DNA of 12,337 nucleotides from an uncultured bacterium. GTDB taxonomy: Bacteria; Patescibacteriota; Minisyncoccia; Phycocordibacterales; UBA9973. How positions within the stretch are numbered: the stretch's first letter is position 1; every line of letters starts with the position of its first letter. The notes beneath the pieces are model-generated. The model saw only the letters and a list, made by a program, of their open reading frames with translations, was not told the origin of the DNA and made no database searches. Of the stretch, positions 1-7,819 are shown piece after piece. The translations under genes were made by a program, and so were the position numbers. The stretch lies in the NCBI GenBank assembly GCA_903862375.1, contig CAIOXR010000011.1, positions 1 to 12,337 on the forward strand. Direction: 5' to 3'.

Positions 1-108
1 ATTTTTTTCATACATTTATATTTCATATATAGTTTTTAGGATGAAAGATTAGTAATTTTATTTATTAAGTTGCTTTTTGTTATTATTTTAAATAATTTTT
101 TTTTGTGA

Positions 109-114
109 TATACT
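109..114 (+). promoter_or_regulatory. Extended -10 box, leaderless spacing, for the cupin gene
   Basis: TATACT lies at 109-114 and is preceded by TGA (106-108), giving an extended -10 element. Exactly six bases separate it from the ATG at 121, so the expected transcription start is the A of the start codon itself. No Shine-Dalgarno sequence lies before the ATG. The -35 region is only AT-rich. The first 105 bases hold no gene I can support; they are AT-rich and may include the tail of an upstream gene. Confidence 0.6.
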
Positions 115-120
115 ATTTTT

Positions 121-474
121 ATGGAAAATTTGATAAAAATTTACGAAGAAGAAAGACCATGGGGAAAATTCCGTAAATTTACAGAAAATACTATCTCTAC
201 AGTTAAAATAATTACAGTTAAACCAAATGAAACTTTAAGCTTGCAAAGTCATAAAAAAAGAAGTGAGTTCTGGAGAGTTATATCGGGAAGTGGAGTGTTT
301 TTTGTAAATGATGAGGTTATAAATGTAAATATTGGCAGTGAACAATTTGTTCCACTTTTAGCAAAACATAAAATGTCAGGAGGAAGTAGTGGAATGGAGG
401 TTCTAGAAATAGGGTTAGGAGAGTTTGATGAGGGGGATATTACTCGTTTTGAAGATAAGTATGGGAGAGTATAA
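121..474 (+). CDS. Cupin-domain protein, mannose-6-phosphate isomerase type II C-terminal domain-like
   Basis: This 117-residue protein corresponds to the cupin that forms the C-terminal domain of bifunctional mannose-1-phosphate guanylyltransferase/mannose-6-phosphate isomerase (AlgA/ManC type), here without the nucleotidyltransferase part. Family hallmarks are an N-terminal RPWGKF (12-17), SLQSHKKRSEFWRV (40-53), a second cupin histidine in AKHKMSG (81-87) and the terminal GDITRFEDKYGR (105-116). In the AlgA-type motif QMHHHRAEHW the first of the two spaced histidines is kept (H44), but the second is lysine (K46), so metal binding and isomerase activity are uncertain. H83 and E49 are present. 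The -10 box sets the start as leaderless. It lies just upstream of two GH130 genes, which supports a role in mannose metabolism. The fold is secure; the catalytic role is inference. Confidence 0.85.
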   Translation: MENLIKIYEEERPWGKFRKFTENTISTVKIITVKPNETLSLQSHKKRSEFWRVISGSGVFFVNDEVINVNIGSEQFVPLLAKHKMSGGSSGMEVLEIGLGEFDEGDITRFEDKYGRV

Positions 475-475
475 T
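470..475 (+). promoter_or_regulatory. Possible -10 box overlapping the cupin stop codon
   Basis: TATAAT at 470-475 contains the TAA stop (472-474) of the cupin gene and stands eight bases before the GTG start at 484. This is the same spacing as the TATAAT before the DUF475 gene. It could give a near-leaderless transcript of the GH130 gene, but co-transcription with the cupin is equally possible in such AT-rich sequence. Confidence 0.3.
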
Positions 476-483
476 AATATATT

Positions 484-1848
484 GTGGTAAATATAAATAA
501 AAAACAAAAGAACTTAAAAAAACCAATTCTTGATAGAATGGCTTCTTCTGTTGGTGTAAAAGCAAAAAGTAATAGTTCTGTTACTAAAAAAATTACACTA
601 AAAAAAGTGATTTCAGATGTTAAAACAGATAAAAGAAAATATAGGTCTATTAAAAAAGAAATAAAAAATATCATAAAAAAACCATTAAACTTAAAGAATT
701 TGATCATTTTAAAAAAGAAAAAGTTTGTATCTTTGAAAGATAAAAAAAAGATAGAGATAAAAAAAGATATTATAAAAGATAAAAATGAAGTAATTAAATT
801 AAAAAAAGTATCACATAATCCTGTTCTTTCCCCAAGTTTGTATGGATGGGAATCTCAAGGTACTTTTAATCCAGCTACTGTGGTGTGTGATGGAATCGTT
901 CATTTATTTTATAGAGCTCTTGGTAATGATGGAATTTCTAGAGTAGGATATGCTTCGAGTAAAGATGGAATTCATTTTGACACAAGATTAACTTATCCTG
1001 TTTATGTATCACAATCATACGAAGAAGCCAAAAAGCATTTTCCATATACTTCTCCTGCAAGGTTAGTTTATGACAGAGAGTTATATCCTTCTGGTGGAAG
1101 TTGGGGTGGTTGTGAAGATCCTAGATCAGTAATTATAGATGGAATAGTTTATATTACATTAAATATTTTTAATGGCTGGAATTCATTAAGAGTAGGAGTG
1201 ATATCAATAAAAGAGAGTGATTTATTAAAAAAGAGATGGAATTGGAGTAATTTATCATATATTACTAAGTTGGGTGATAGACAAAAGAATTGGGTTTTAT
1301 TTCCACAAAAGTTTGATGGTAAATTTGCAATTTTTCATAATTTAGATTTAGGTGATCCTGTGCGTGTTGGTGTTTCGTTTGTAAATAATCTTGATGAGAG
1401 TGAATCACCGCTTGGTAGTGCACCAGGAAGTGCAGCTCCAGATCCACAAAGATTACCTGACCATATTGTAGCTTGGCATAAGCATACACGTAGTGCTTCT
1501 TGTCCTCCAATAAAAACTAAAGATGGATGGTTGCTTTTGTATCATGCTATGGATAAGGATGGTAATAATCTTTATAAACTTGGTGCAATGCTATTAGATA
1601 TTAAAGACCCCAGAAAAGTTCTTTATCGAGCAAATCATCCTATTTTAGAACCAGATGAATGGTATGAAAATGATTGGAAACCAGGCATAATATATGCAAG
1701 TGGAGCAATAGTAAAAAAGGGTATATTATATGTGTATTACGGTGGTGGAGATAAGCATGTATGCATAGCTTCTATCTCACTGAAAGAATTATTAGATAGT
1801 CTAAAAGAGGATAAAATTATTAAATTTAAAAATACCAAAAATAAATAA
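484..1848 (+). CDS. GH130-family glycoside phosphorylase/hydrolase with lysine-rich N-terminal extension
   Basis: The 454-residue protein carries one GH130 five-bladed beta-propeller domain at about 110-440. This family acts on beta-mannosides, either by phosphorolysis to mannose-1-phosphate or, in some subgroups, by hydrolysis. Diagnostic signatures are NPVLSP (112-117), TFNPA, LFYRALGNDG, the central GGCEDPR (D212 in the EDPR motif carrying the presumed proton-donor aspartate), KTKDGWLLLYHAMD, and the C-terminal YASGAIV and YYGGGDKHVC. Residues 1-110 are not part of the domain: they are low-complexity and strongly basic, with 35 lysines, and show no signal peptide. Such a tail could bind a polyanion or be a tether; this is a guess. 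GTG 484 is the first start in the frame; ATG 538 is an alternative but would keep most of the basic region. The gene is followed after 3 bases by a second GH130 gene. Substrate and phosphorylase versus hydrolase cannot be read here. Confidence 0.88.
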   Translation: MVNINKKQKNLKKPILDRMASSVGVKAKSNSSVTKKITLKKVISDVKTDKRKYRSIKKEIKNIIKKPLNLKNLIILKKKKFVSLKDKKKIEIKKDIIKDKNEVIKLKKVSHNPVLSPSLYGWESQGTFNPATVVCDGIVHLFYRALGNDGISRVGYASSKDGIHFDTRLTYPVYVSQSYEEAKKHFPYTSPARLVYDRELYPSGGSWGGCEDPRSVIIDGIVYITLNIFNGWNSLRVGVISIKESDLLKKRWNWSNLSYITKLGDRQKNWVLFPQKFDGKFAIFHNLDLGDPVRVGVSFVNNLDESESPLGSAPGSAAPDPQRLPDHIVAWHKHTRSASCPPIKTKDGWLLLYHAMDKDGNNLYKLGAMLLDIKDPRKVLYRANHPILEPDEWYENDWKPGIIYASGAIVKKGILYVYYGGGDKHVCIASISLKELLDSLKEDKIIKFKNTKNK

Positions 1849-1851
1849 TAT

Positions 1852-3792
1852 ATGTATGTTGCGAAAAAGTCTGACGAGAATCCAATATTAAGTCCGAATA
1901 ATGATCATTATTGGGAAGAATTTGCTACCTTTAATTTAAGTCCAATAAAACATGGTAAAAAAATTTATGGTTTATATCGTGCTATTTCAGCTGTGGATAA
2001 TATGAAGAAACAAAAGCAAATATCAGTGATAGGTATAGGTAAAAGTAATGATGGTATTCATTTTGAAGATAGAGTTCCATTTATAAAACCCAAAGAGGAG
2101 TGGGATGCTTGTGGTTGTGAAGATCCCAGAGTAACTTTTTTTGAGGGTAAGTATTATATCTTCTATACAGCTCTTTCTAGTTTTCCATTTAATGCAAATA
2201 CTATAAAAGTAGCTGTGGCTATATCAAAAGATTTAAAGAAAGTAGATGAACGACATTTGGTTACACCTTTTAATGCAAAAGCTATGACTTTATTTCCTGA
2301 GAGAATAAATGGGAAAATAGTAGTTATCTTCTCAGCAAACACTGATATGCCTCCAGCTAAAGTTTGTATTGCTAAACTTGATAACATGGAACAGCTTTGG
2401 GATAAAAGTTTTTGGGATAAGTGGCAACTTGAATTTGAAAGTTATATTGTAGATTTCAGACGCAATGTTTATGATCACTTAGAAATAGGAGCAACACCAG
2501 TTAAGACTAAAGATGGATGGCTTCTTGTTTATTCTCACATACAAAGTTATTTTCTTGACCCAGAAAAGCTTGATAGAATATTTGGGATAGAGGCCTTACT
2601 ACTTGATTTGAAAGATCCTACAAAAATAGTTGGAAGGACCAGTGGACCTATCTTGGTACCAGAAGAGAATTATGAAATGACTGGTTATGTTGAAAATGTT
2701 ATTTTTCCATCTGGAGTACTTATAGATAAAGACATATTGTCGATTTATTATGGAGCTGCTGATACTACTGTATGTGTAGCTTATGTATCACTTATTGACT
2801 TAATAAATACTATGAGTCTAGATAAAGAGAATGAATGGAAATTTAAGCGCTATGATTCTAACCCTATAATAACTCCAAACGAAGATAATAAATGGGAAAT
2901 GAAAGCGACATTTAACCCTGCTGCAATATACTTAGGTGGCAAGACACATATTCTTTATCGGACATTATCTGAAGATAATACTTCTTTTATAGGTTATGCA
3001 TCAAGTAAAGATGGTTTTAAGATAGATGAAAGACTTAATCTTCCTGTATATTCACCTAGAGAAGATTTTGAAATGAAAAAGATAATAAATGCAAACTCTG
3101 GTTGTGAAGATCCAAGACTTACAAAAATTGGGAAGATTATTTATATATGTTATACAGCTTATGATAGTATTAATCCTCCAAAGGTTGCGGTATCATCTAT
3201 AAATGAAAAAGATTTTCTTGCTCATAATTTCAATTGGAGTAAACCATTCCTTATTACTCCTCCAGGACTAGATGATAAAGATACTTGTATTTTTCCTGAA
3301 AAATTTAAAGATGGTTACTTTATAATACATCGTATGAATAATGAAATGTGTGGAGATTATCTTTCCTCACTAGATTTTAATGCAGGGCAAGTTAATAAAT
3401 GTATTCGAGTTATAGGTCCAAGGAGAAATACTTGGGACAGTGCTAAGGTTGGTATAACTGCTCCACCGATAAAAACAAAGTATGGATGGTTGCTTTTATA
3501 TCATGGTGTTTCTAAAAGTCATAATACTTATCGTGTCGGAGCATTACTTCTTGATCTTAAAGATCCAGCAATCGTACTTGCTCGTACCTCAGATCCCATT
3601 TTTTCTCCGGAAGAAAATTATGAAAAATTTGGTATTGTAAATAATGTAGTATTTCCTTGTGGTATTATTCTCCGAGGTAAAAATCTTTTCATATATTATG
3701 GAGGAGGGGATAAGGTTACAGGAGTCGCTACAATCAAACTATCTAGGGTTATAGAGGCACTACTCCGCGGAAAAAGCCTTGAAGATAAATAA
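1852..3792 (+). CDS. Tandem two-domain GH130-family protein
   Basis: This 646-residue protein consists of two complete GH130 domains in series (about 1-325 and 326-646), roughly double the usual family length. Each half repeats the same landmarks: NPILSPN / NPIITPN at the start, FNLSP / FNPAA, LYRAIS / LYRTLS, the catalytic CEDPR motif (D91 and D420), KTKDGWLLVYSH / KTKYGWLLLYHG, a PEENYE element, and FPSGV...YYGAAD / FPCGI...YYGGGD at the end. Both halves keep the EDPR aspartate, so neither is obviously dead. There is no signal peptide or membrane segment, so a cytoplasmic site is likely. It starts 3 bases after the preceding GH130 stop, which implies one operon and origin by duplication plus fusion. 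The halves differ considerably and may have different substrates. The likely product is mannose or mannose-1-phosphate from beta-mannosides, by family analogy only. Confidence 0.9.
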   Translation: MYVAKKSDENPILSPNNDHYWEEFATFNLSPIKHGKKIYGLYRAISAVDNMKKQKQISVIGIGKSNDGIHFEDRVPFIKPKEEWDACGCEDPRVTFFEGKYYIFYTALSSFPFNANTIKVAVAISKDLKKVDERHLVTPFNAKAMTLFPERINGKIVVIFSANTDMPPAKVCIAKLDNMEQLWDKSFWDKWQLEFESYIVDFRRNVYDHLEIGATPVKTKDGWLLVYSHIQSYFLDPEKLDRIFGIEALLLDLKDPTKIVGRTSGPILVPEENYEMTGYVENVIFPSGVLIDKDILSIYYGAADTTVCVAYVSLIDLINTMSLDKENEWKFKRYDSNPIITPNEDNKWEMKATFNPAAIYLGGKTHILYRTLSEDNTSFIGYASSKDGFKIDERLNLPVYSPREDFEMKKIINANSGCEDPRLTKIGKIIYICYTAYDSINPPKVAVSSINEKDFLAHNFNWSKPFLITPPGLDDKDTCIFPEKFKDGYFIIHRMNNEMCGDYLSSLDFNAGQVNKCIRVIGPRRNTWDSAKVGITAPPIKTKYGWLLLYHGVSKSHNTYRVGALLLDLKDPAIVLARTSDPIFSPEENYEKFGIVNNVVFPCGIILRGKNLFIYYGGGDKVTGVATIKLSRVIEALLRGKSLEDK

Positions 3793-3795
3793 TAT

Positions 3796-3824
3796 TTGTA
3801 TTTTTATTATAAATGTGTTATAAT
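3796..3824 (+). promoter_or_regulatory. Promoter of the ABC exporter gene
   Basis: TTGTAT (3796-3801), a 17-base spacer and TATAAT (3819-3824) preceded by TGT make a good sigma-70-type promoter with an extended -10. The predicted start near 3831 leaves about 24 bases before the ATG. A small hairpin, AGGTT-AAA-AACCT (3830-3842), sits right at the predicted 5' end of the mRNA. This promoter separates the exporter from the GH130 genes. Confidence 0.6.
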
Positions 3825-3854
3825 ATACGAGGTTAAAAACCTAGTATATATTAT

Positions 3855-5642
3855 ATGGATAAAGAAAAAGATTACTCAAATTTACATAGAGGACTTGTTT
3901 TGAGGTACTTTTGGCAAGTTGTTAAACGATTTAAGATATCGTTTTTTACCGTTATAATATCTACAATTATTACAGCTGGTCTTGATATTTATATTCCTCT
4001 TCAATTTCTTAAACTTTGGAATGTATTAAGTTCAAATAGTTTTGATCTTATTGTAAGAGCTCAACATATAGTTATATTAATTTTTATTTTAGGTTTTATT
4101 CGTTTAATAATTAAAAGATCTAGTGGATTTTTAAATTCATATTTTCAAGCAAATGTTTTGGCTGGTTTACGTAAGCAATCATTTTCATATATGATAGGAC
4201 ATGCGCATTCTTTTTTTGCTGATAACTTTGGTGGTTCTCTTACACAGAAAATTAATAAATATGCGAAAGCATTTCAAAGGTTGATGGATATGTTGGTAGA
4301 TAATGGAATACCATTAATTATCAGATCAATAGGTACTGTTATAGCTATTTATACTCTTATTCCAAAATATGCATATATATTAGCTATATTTTGTTTTGTA
4401 TTTTTAGTAACAGCTTTAATATATACTAGGTGTAAACTTAAATATGATGTAATGGCTGCACTGTCTGACACTAAAACTACAGGAGCATTAGCTGATTCTA
4501 TAAGTAATCATTCATCCATTCAGCTTTTTGCTGGTCATCAACACGAAGAACTAAGAGTAGGTAAGGTTATTGATAATCAAAAAGATATAACTTCTATTAA
4601 TTGGTACTTATGGGATGGATTAATTTTTATTCAATCATTTTACATTATTATTATTGAATTTATTATTTTTTGGACTGCTATAAATGATTGGAAATATGGT
4701 TTGATTACCTTACCAATAATTGTCCTTTTACAAAGTTATCTTGGGCGTTTGTCGGAAAATCTTTGGAGTTTCGCAGGTATAGTACGTGTTTTTTATGATA
4801 GTTTTTCTGATGCACAAGAGATGGCACTTATATTAGATACTCCATATGGTATACAAGATTCGAAAAATTTAAAAATATTAAAACAAACTAAAGGGGAAGT
4901 TGTATTTGATAATGTTACTTATATATATGATAAGAATGATACAAAAGTATTTGATAATTTTTCTCTTACCATTCCTGCAGGTCAGAAAATCGCAATTGTG
5001 GGGACATCAGGAGCAGGTAAGTCTACTTTTGTGAATCTTCTTATGAGATTATTTAATCTGACTTCAGGTAGGGTAATGATAGACGGGGTAGATATATCAA
5101 GTATTTCTCAGAAAAATCTTCGTGAAGAGATTAGTTTCGTTCCTCAAGATCCAGCATTATTCCATAGAACTCTTATGGATAATATTCGATATGGAAGACG
5201 AGATGCAACAGACGAAGAAGTAAAAGAGGCAAGTCGTCTAGCTAATTGTGATAAATTTATAGATAGGTTGCCAGAAGGATATGATACATTCGTAGGGGAA
5301 AGAGGTATAAAACTTTCAGGTGGTGAACGCCAGAGAGTGGCTATCGCTCGTGCGATTTTGAAAAATGCACCAATCCTCATACTTGATGAAGCGACATCTG
5401 CATTAGACTCTGAGTCAGAAATGCTTATCCAAGAAGCATTGCAAAATCTAATAAAGAATAAGACAACGATTGTGATAGCTCATAGACTTTCAACTATTCG
5501 TACAATGGATAGAATTATTGTGATTGAGAATGGGAAAATAATTGAAGACGATAATCACGATGAACTAGTAGGTAAAGAGGGAGGTATATATAAAAGACTT
5601 TGGGATATACAGTCTGGTGGTTTTGATACTAGTATTGAGTAG
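3855..5642 (+). CDS. ABC exporter half-transporter (fused permease and ATPase, MsbA/MDR-like)
   Basis: A 595-residue type IV ABC exporter subunit, expected to work as a dimer in the cytoplasmic membrane. Residues 1-320 form the transmembrane domain, with six hydrophobic helices at about 28-50, 70-86, 152-170, 172-190, 256-276 and 282-298. The ATPase follows, with Walker A GTSGAGKS (383-390), Q-loop SFVPQDPALF, signature LSGGERQ (487-493), Walker B ILILDEATSALD (D511 and catalytic E512) and the switch histidine in IVIAHRLST (H543). All ATPase motifs are intact. The substrate cannot be read from sequence; homologues export lipids, peptides or drugs. It has its own promoter after the GH130 genes, and no dedicated accessory gene sits beside it. 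Length is typical for the family. Confidence 0.92.
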   Translation: MDKEKDYSNLHRGLVLRYFWQVVKRFKISFFTVIISTIITAGLDIYIPLQFLKLWNVLSSNSFDLIVRAQHIVILIFILGFIRLIIKRSSGFLNSYFQANVLAGLRKQSFSYMIGHAHSFFADNFGGSLTQKINKYAKAFQRLMDMLVDNGIPLIIRSIGTVIAIYTLIPKYAYILAIFCFVFLVTALIYTRCKLKYDVMAALSDTKTTGALADSISNHSSIQLFAGHQHEELRVGKVIDNQKDITSINWYLWDGLIFIQSFYIIIIEFIIFWTAINDWKYGLITLPIIVLLQSYLGRLSENLWSFAGIVRVFYDSFSDAQEMALILDTPYGIQDSKNLKILKQTKGEVVFDNVTYIYDKNDTKVFDNFSLTIPAGQKIAIVGTSGAGKSTFVNLLMRLFNLTSGRVMIDGVDISSISQKNLREEISFVPQDPALFHRTLMDNIRYGRRDATDEEVKEASRLANCDKFIDRLPEGYDTFVGERGIKLSGGERQRVAIARAILKNAPILILDEATSALDSESEMLIQEALQNLIKNKTTIVIAHRLSTIRTMDRIIVIENGKIIEDDNHDELVGKEGGIYKRLWDIQSGGFDTSIE

Positions 5643-5646
5643 TATG

Positions 5647-5655
5647 TGATAGAAT
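5647..5655 (+). promoter_or_regulatory. Extended -10 box at zero-leader spacing from tRNA-Cys
   Basis: TGA followed by TAGAAT (5650-5655) forms an extended -10. Six bases follow before G5662, the first base of the mature tRNA, so initiation would fall on the tRNA's own 5' end. The element starts five bases after the ABC exporter stop. No convincing -35 is seen; TTGATA (5623-5628) is 21 bases away. Confidence 0.5.
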
Positions 5656-5661
5656 ATAGCT

Positions 5662-5734
5662 GATGTGGTAGCCAAGTGGTATAAGGCATTTGCTTGCAAA
5701 GCAAATATCGTAGGTTCAATTCCTACCCACATCT
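5662..5734 (+). tRNA. tRNA-Cys (anticodon GCA)
   Basis: A complete cloverleaf folds. Acceptor stem GATGTGG (5662-5668) pairs with CCACATC (5727-5733), and the D stem is GCC/GGC. Anticodon stem TTTGC (5689-5693) pairs with GCAAA (5701-5705) around loop TTGCAAA, placing anticodon GCA at 5696-5698. T stem GTAGG (5710-5714) pairs with CCTAC (5722-5726) around TTCAATT. The discriminator is U (5734), as in cysteine tRNAs, and the GGTAGCCAAGTGGTA stretch is typical of bacterial tRNA-Cys. CCA is not encoded, so it must be added by a nucleotidyltransferase. The next gene's ATG begins two bases downstream. Confidence 0.97.
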
Positions 5735-5736
5735 CT

Positions 5737-6708
5737 ATGAATCCTAAAGATTATATTGAATATAAATTAAATGAATTAAAATCTACAGAAAAAGTAGGTA
5801 GTTTTTCCTCGCAAGATGAATTATCAGATTTTATATGTAAAACAATTTTATCTAAAAAATTCAGAAAATTAAGTATCTCTACTGAATATATTGAGCATAT
5901 TAGGCAAGTAGTAAATGAAAGTATTGAAAATAACTTACCCATTAAATTTTCTTTTACTTTTGGAGGTTATAAATTATGGAGACTTGAAGAAGCCCCAGAA
6001 GTAGACTGGGCTGAATTATTTACTCTCATGTATTATACAAAATGGTTAAAACCTATCACTGAAGTATATATACCAGGAGTTATATTTGATTTCGTTTCAG
6101 ATGATATAATTGTTGAGAGAATGAATAATATTCCCAAAAAAGATACTGAATCATATAGAATAAGTTTTGAAAAATTAATAAAATTTCTTGAAAAATACAT
6201 ACCAGTAAATATTAAGTTTACTTTTACCCCTGTTTCATCTTTATACACGCCTGAAGAATTTGAAAAAGATTTAGTCGATAAAATTGAAAAAAAGAAGATA
6301 GAATTTTCTGGTCTACCAGTTTTAGATAATAATAATAGACAAATGGTTGAACTGAATGTAAAACTTTCTTTAGAACAAGAAAAAGATTTATTTTGGAAAG
6401 AAAAAACAATATTATTACGTGAAGCTTACTATTGTGTTTCTAAGCGTAGACTTTATGATAGAGCTAAAGATAAAATATTTGTATGGACTTCTTCGAAAAA
6501 AGATGGCAAGTGTATTGCTGTTGGTACAACTAAAACATCAATAGTTAAATTTTGGGTTGGTGTAGGTGTATTAAAGAAAAATGAAAATAAATATATTGAA
6601 TATGTACTTTCACCAAATCAAATTGAAAAAGAAAAACTTATCTCTGAATTAATATTAATTGATAATTTATTTGGTAAAAATTTTAAGAGAATAAATATTT
6701 TTAGTTAA
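5737..6708 (+). CDS. Protein of uncertain function; central region resembles isonitrile synthases (PvcA/DIT1)
   Basis: I do not recognise this 323-residue soluble protein with certainty. ATG 5737 is chosen because the frame's earlier ATG (5665) lies inside tRNA-Cys. Residues 68-146 read like the conserved core of the DIT1/PvcA family: LPIKFSFTFGGYK (67-79), then PEVDWAELF (87-95), then EVYIPGV (109-115), FVSDDIIVE (119-127) and a tyrosine at 140. The family pattern I recall is P-I-x-F...F-P-x-K...P-D-x-A-E...Y-P-P-G...V-S-D-G. Those enzymes make isonitriles from tyrosine or tryptophan and ribulose-5-phosphate. The resemblance is from memory of motifs, and no Fe/2-oxoglutarate oxygenase partner is present in the window. 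The C-terminal half (about 170-323) is rich in Lys and Glu and unassigned. Its stop abuts the stop of the convergent phosphoesterase gene. Confidence 0.75.
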   Translation: MNPKDYIEYKLNELKSTEKVGSFSSQDELSDFICKTILSKKFRKLSISTEYIEHIRQVVNESIENNLPIKFSFTFGGYKLWRLEEAPEVDWAELFTLMYYTKWLKPITEVYIPGVIFDFVSDDIIVERMNNIPKKDTESYRISFEKLIKFLEKYIPVNIKFTFTPVSSLYTPEEFEKDLVDKIEKKKIEFSGLPVLDNNNRQMVELNVKLSLEQEKDLFWKEKTILLREAYYCVSKRRLYDRAKDKIFVWTSSKKDGKCIAVGTTKTSIVKFWVGVGVLKKNENKYIEYVLSPNQIEKEKLISELILIDNLFGKNFKRINIFS

Positions 6709-7818
6709 TTATTTTATTGTAACGACAACTACTTCAGGGTTTGTGCCTATTCTTATAGGTATCATAGCAGTACCTACCCCTGAACTGATAATAGAGATTG
6801 TGTCTTTTGTATTGGTGACTCCATAAAAGTATTTACCAGCAATTTGCTTGACTAAGAGTGTAAAAGGGAAGAATTGTCCTCTGTGTGTGTGACCAGATAG
6901 TACTAATGAAACATTATTTTCTACCAGTTTGGAAGTATCCATAGGATCATGCATAAGTATAATACTTGGCATTTTTTCATCATATCCTAATAATTTTAAT
7001 TCATTATTTATATCATCATTACTCTTTAGTGCCCCATAAGGTATACCTATGATCTGAGTATTATTCACTATTACTTTTTTATTTGTTATATCACTTAAAT
7101 TTTTTGGGAAATTTTCTTTAAATTTTTCATACTCTTGACTGTATCTTTCGTGGTTGCCTTCGACATAGAAGTTACCAATCTTTGATTTCAAATCATCCAT
7201 TGGGGTAAATTCTTTTTGATAGGGGAATGATGGTCCGTCTATTAAGTCACCAAGATTAAAGATTATATCTGGATTTTCTTTGTTTATAGTATCCACAATT
7301 CTTTTTAAGAATTTTTCTCGACGTATTAGGCCTAAGTGTGTATCAGAAGTAAATATTATCTTTTTATCTTTCCAGAATGGAGATAATTTAGGGGAGGACA
7401 CTACATAGTTCACGACTTTAGGATTATTTGAATTATAAATACCATAAATTATAGTTATTATTGATAAGATTATTAATACTAAATATATTATTTTGATAGG
7501 TATATTAAAACCAAAGTAATTATTTATTAATATTAGAATTGATACAAAAAAAGTTGTAATTACTATGTATGTGAGTAATCCTAGCCAGATTGAACTTATT
7601 GTATATAAGTAAGAGTTTAATAGTGAAAAATGTTTTGCTCCATAAAGTGTAGCACCTATGAATATTATAGGTAATATTATGCCAAGATTAATTGTGGCGT
7701 TTCTAATATACGAATTTTTAAATAATCCTATATTATGAAAAGATAAGTAAACAAAATATTCACCAGTAAATATAATAATTAGAAATATAGAAAATATAAA
7801 TATATAGCGTGAGTACAT
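6709..7818 (-). CDS. Membrane-anchored calcineurin-like metallophosphoesterase (YkuE/YaeI type)
   Basis: A 369-residue protein with about four N-terminal transmembrane helices (5-24, 42-61, 73-98, 107-127), followed by a metallophosphoesterase domain from about 150. All metal-site motifs are present: SDTHLG (D159, H161), GDLIDG (D191), GNHE (N222, H223), LMHDP (H290) and SGHTHRGQ (H310, H312). The end, SSGVGTAMIPIRIGTNPEVVVVTI, is typical of the YkuE/YaeI group; members act on phospholipid-linked or other phosphoester substrates, and some are UDP-diacylglucosamine pyrophosphatase-like. The substrate is unknown here. It starts one base after the DUF475 stop (TAA-T-ATG), so the two genes are surely co-transcribed and may be translationally coupled. 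Its stop touches the stop of the opposing gene with no terminator between them. Confidence 0.9.
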   Translation of the reverse strand: MYSRYIFIFSIFLIIIFTGEYFVYLSFHNIGLFKNSYIRNATINLGIILPIIFIGATLYGAKHFSLLNSYLYTISSIWLGLLTYIVITTFFVSILILINNYFGFNIPIKIIYLVLIILSIITIIYGIYNSNNPKVVNYVVSSPKLSPFWKDKKIIFTSDTHLGLIRREKFLKRIVDTINKENPDIIFNLGDLIDGPSFPYQKEFTPMDDLKSKIGNFYVEGNHERYSQEYEKFKENFPKNLSDITNKKVIVNNTQIIGIPYGALKSNDDINNELKLLGYDEKMPSIILMHDPMDTSKLVENNVSLVLSGHTHRGQFFPFTLLVKQIAGKYFYGVTNTKDTISIISSGVGTAMIPIRIGTNPEVVVVTIK

Positions 7819-7819
7819 A

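Noticed and set aside
249..707. Long antisense open frame (152 codons) across the cupin and the first GH130 gene
   Set aside because: It runs opposite two well-supported genes, its hydrophobic, Phe/Leu-rich composition mirrors Lys/Glu-rich sense codons, and it spans a gene boundary.
484..3792. GH43 or GH32/68 five-bladed propeller enzymes instead of GH130
   Set aside because: The CEDPR motif with NPxLSP starts, KTKDGWLLLYH and YYGGGD ends are GH130 signatures in all three domains.
5665..5736. Upstream ATG extending the isonitrile-synthase-like gene by 24 codons
   Set aside because: These codons lie within the tRNA-Cys cloverleaf; the translated segment is the tRNA sequence, and ATG 5737 directly follows the tRNA.
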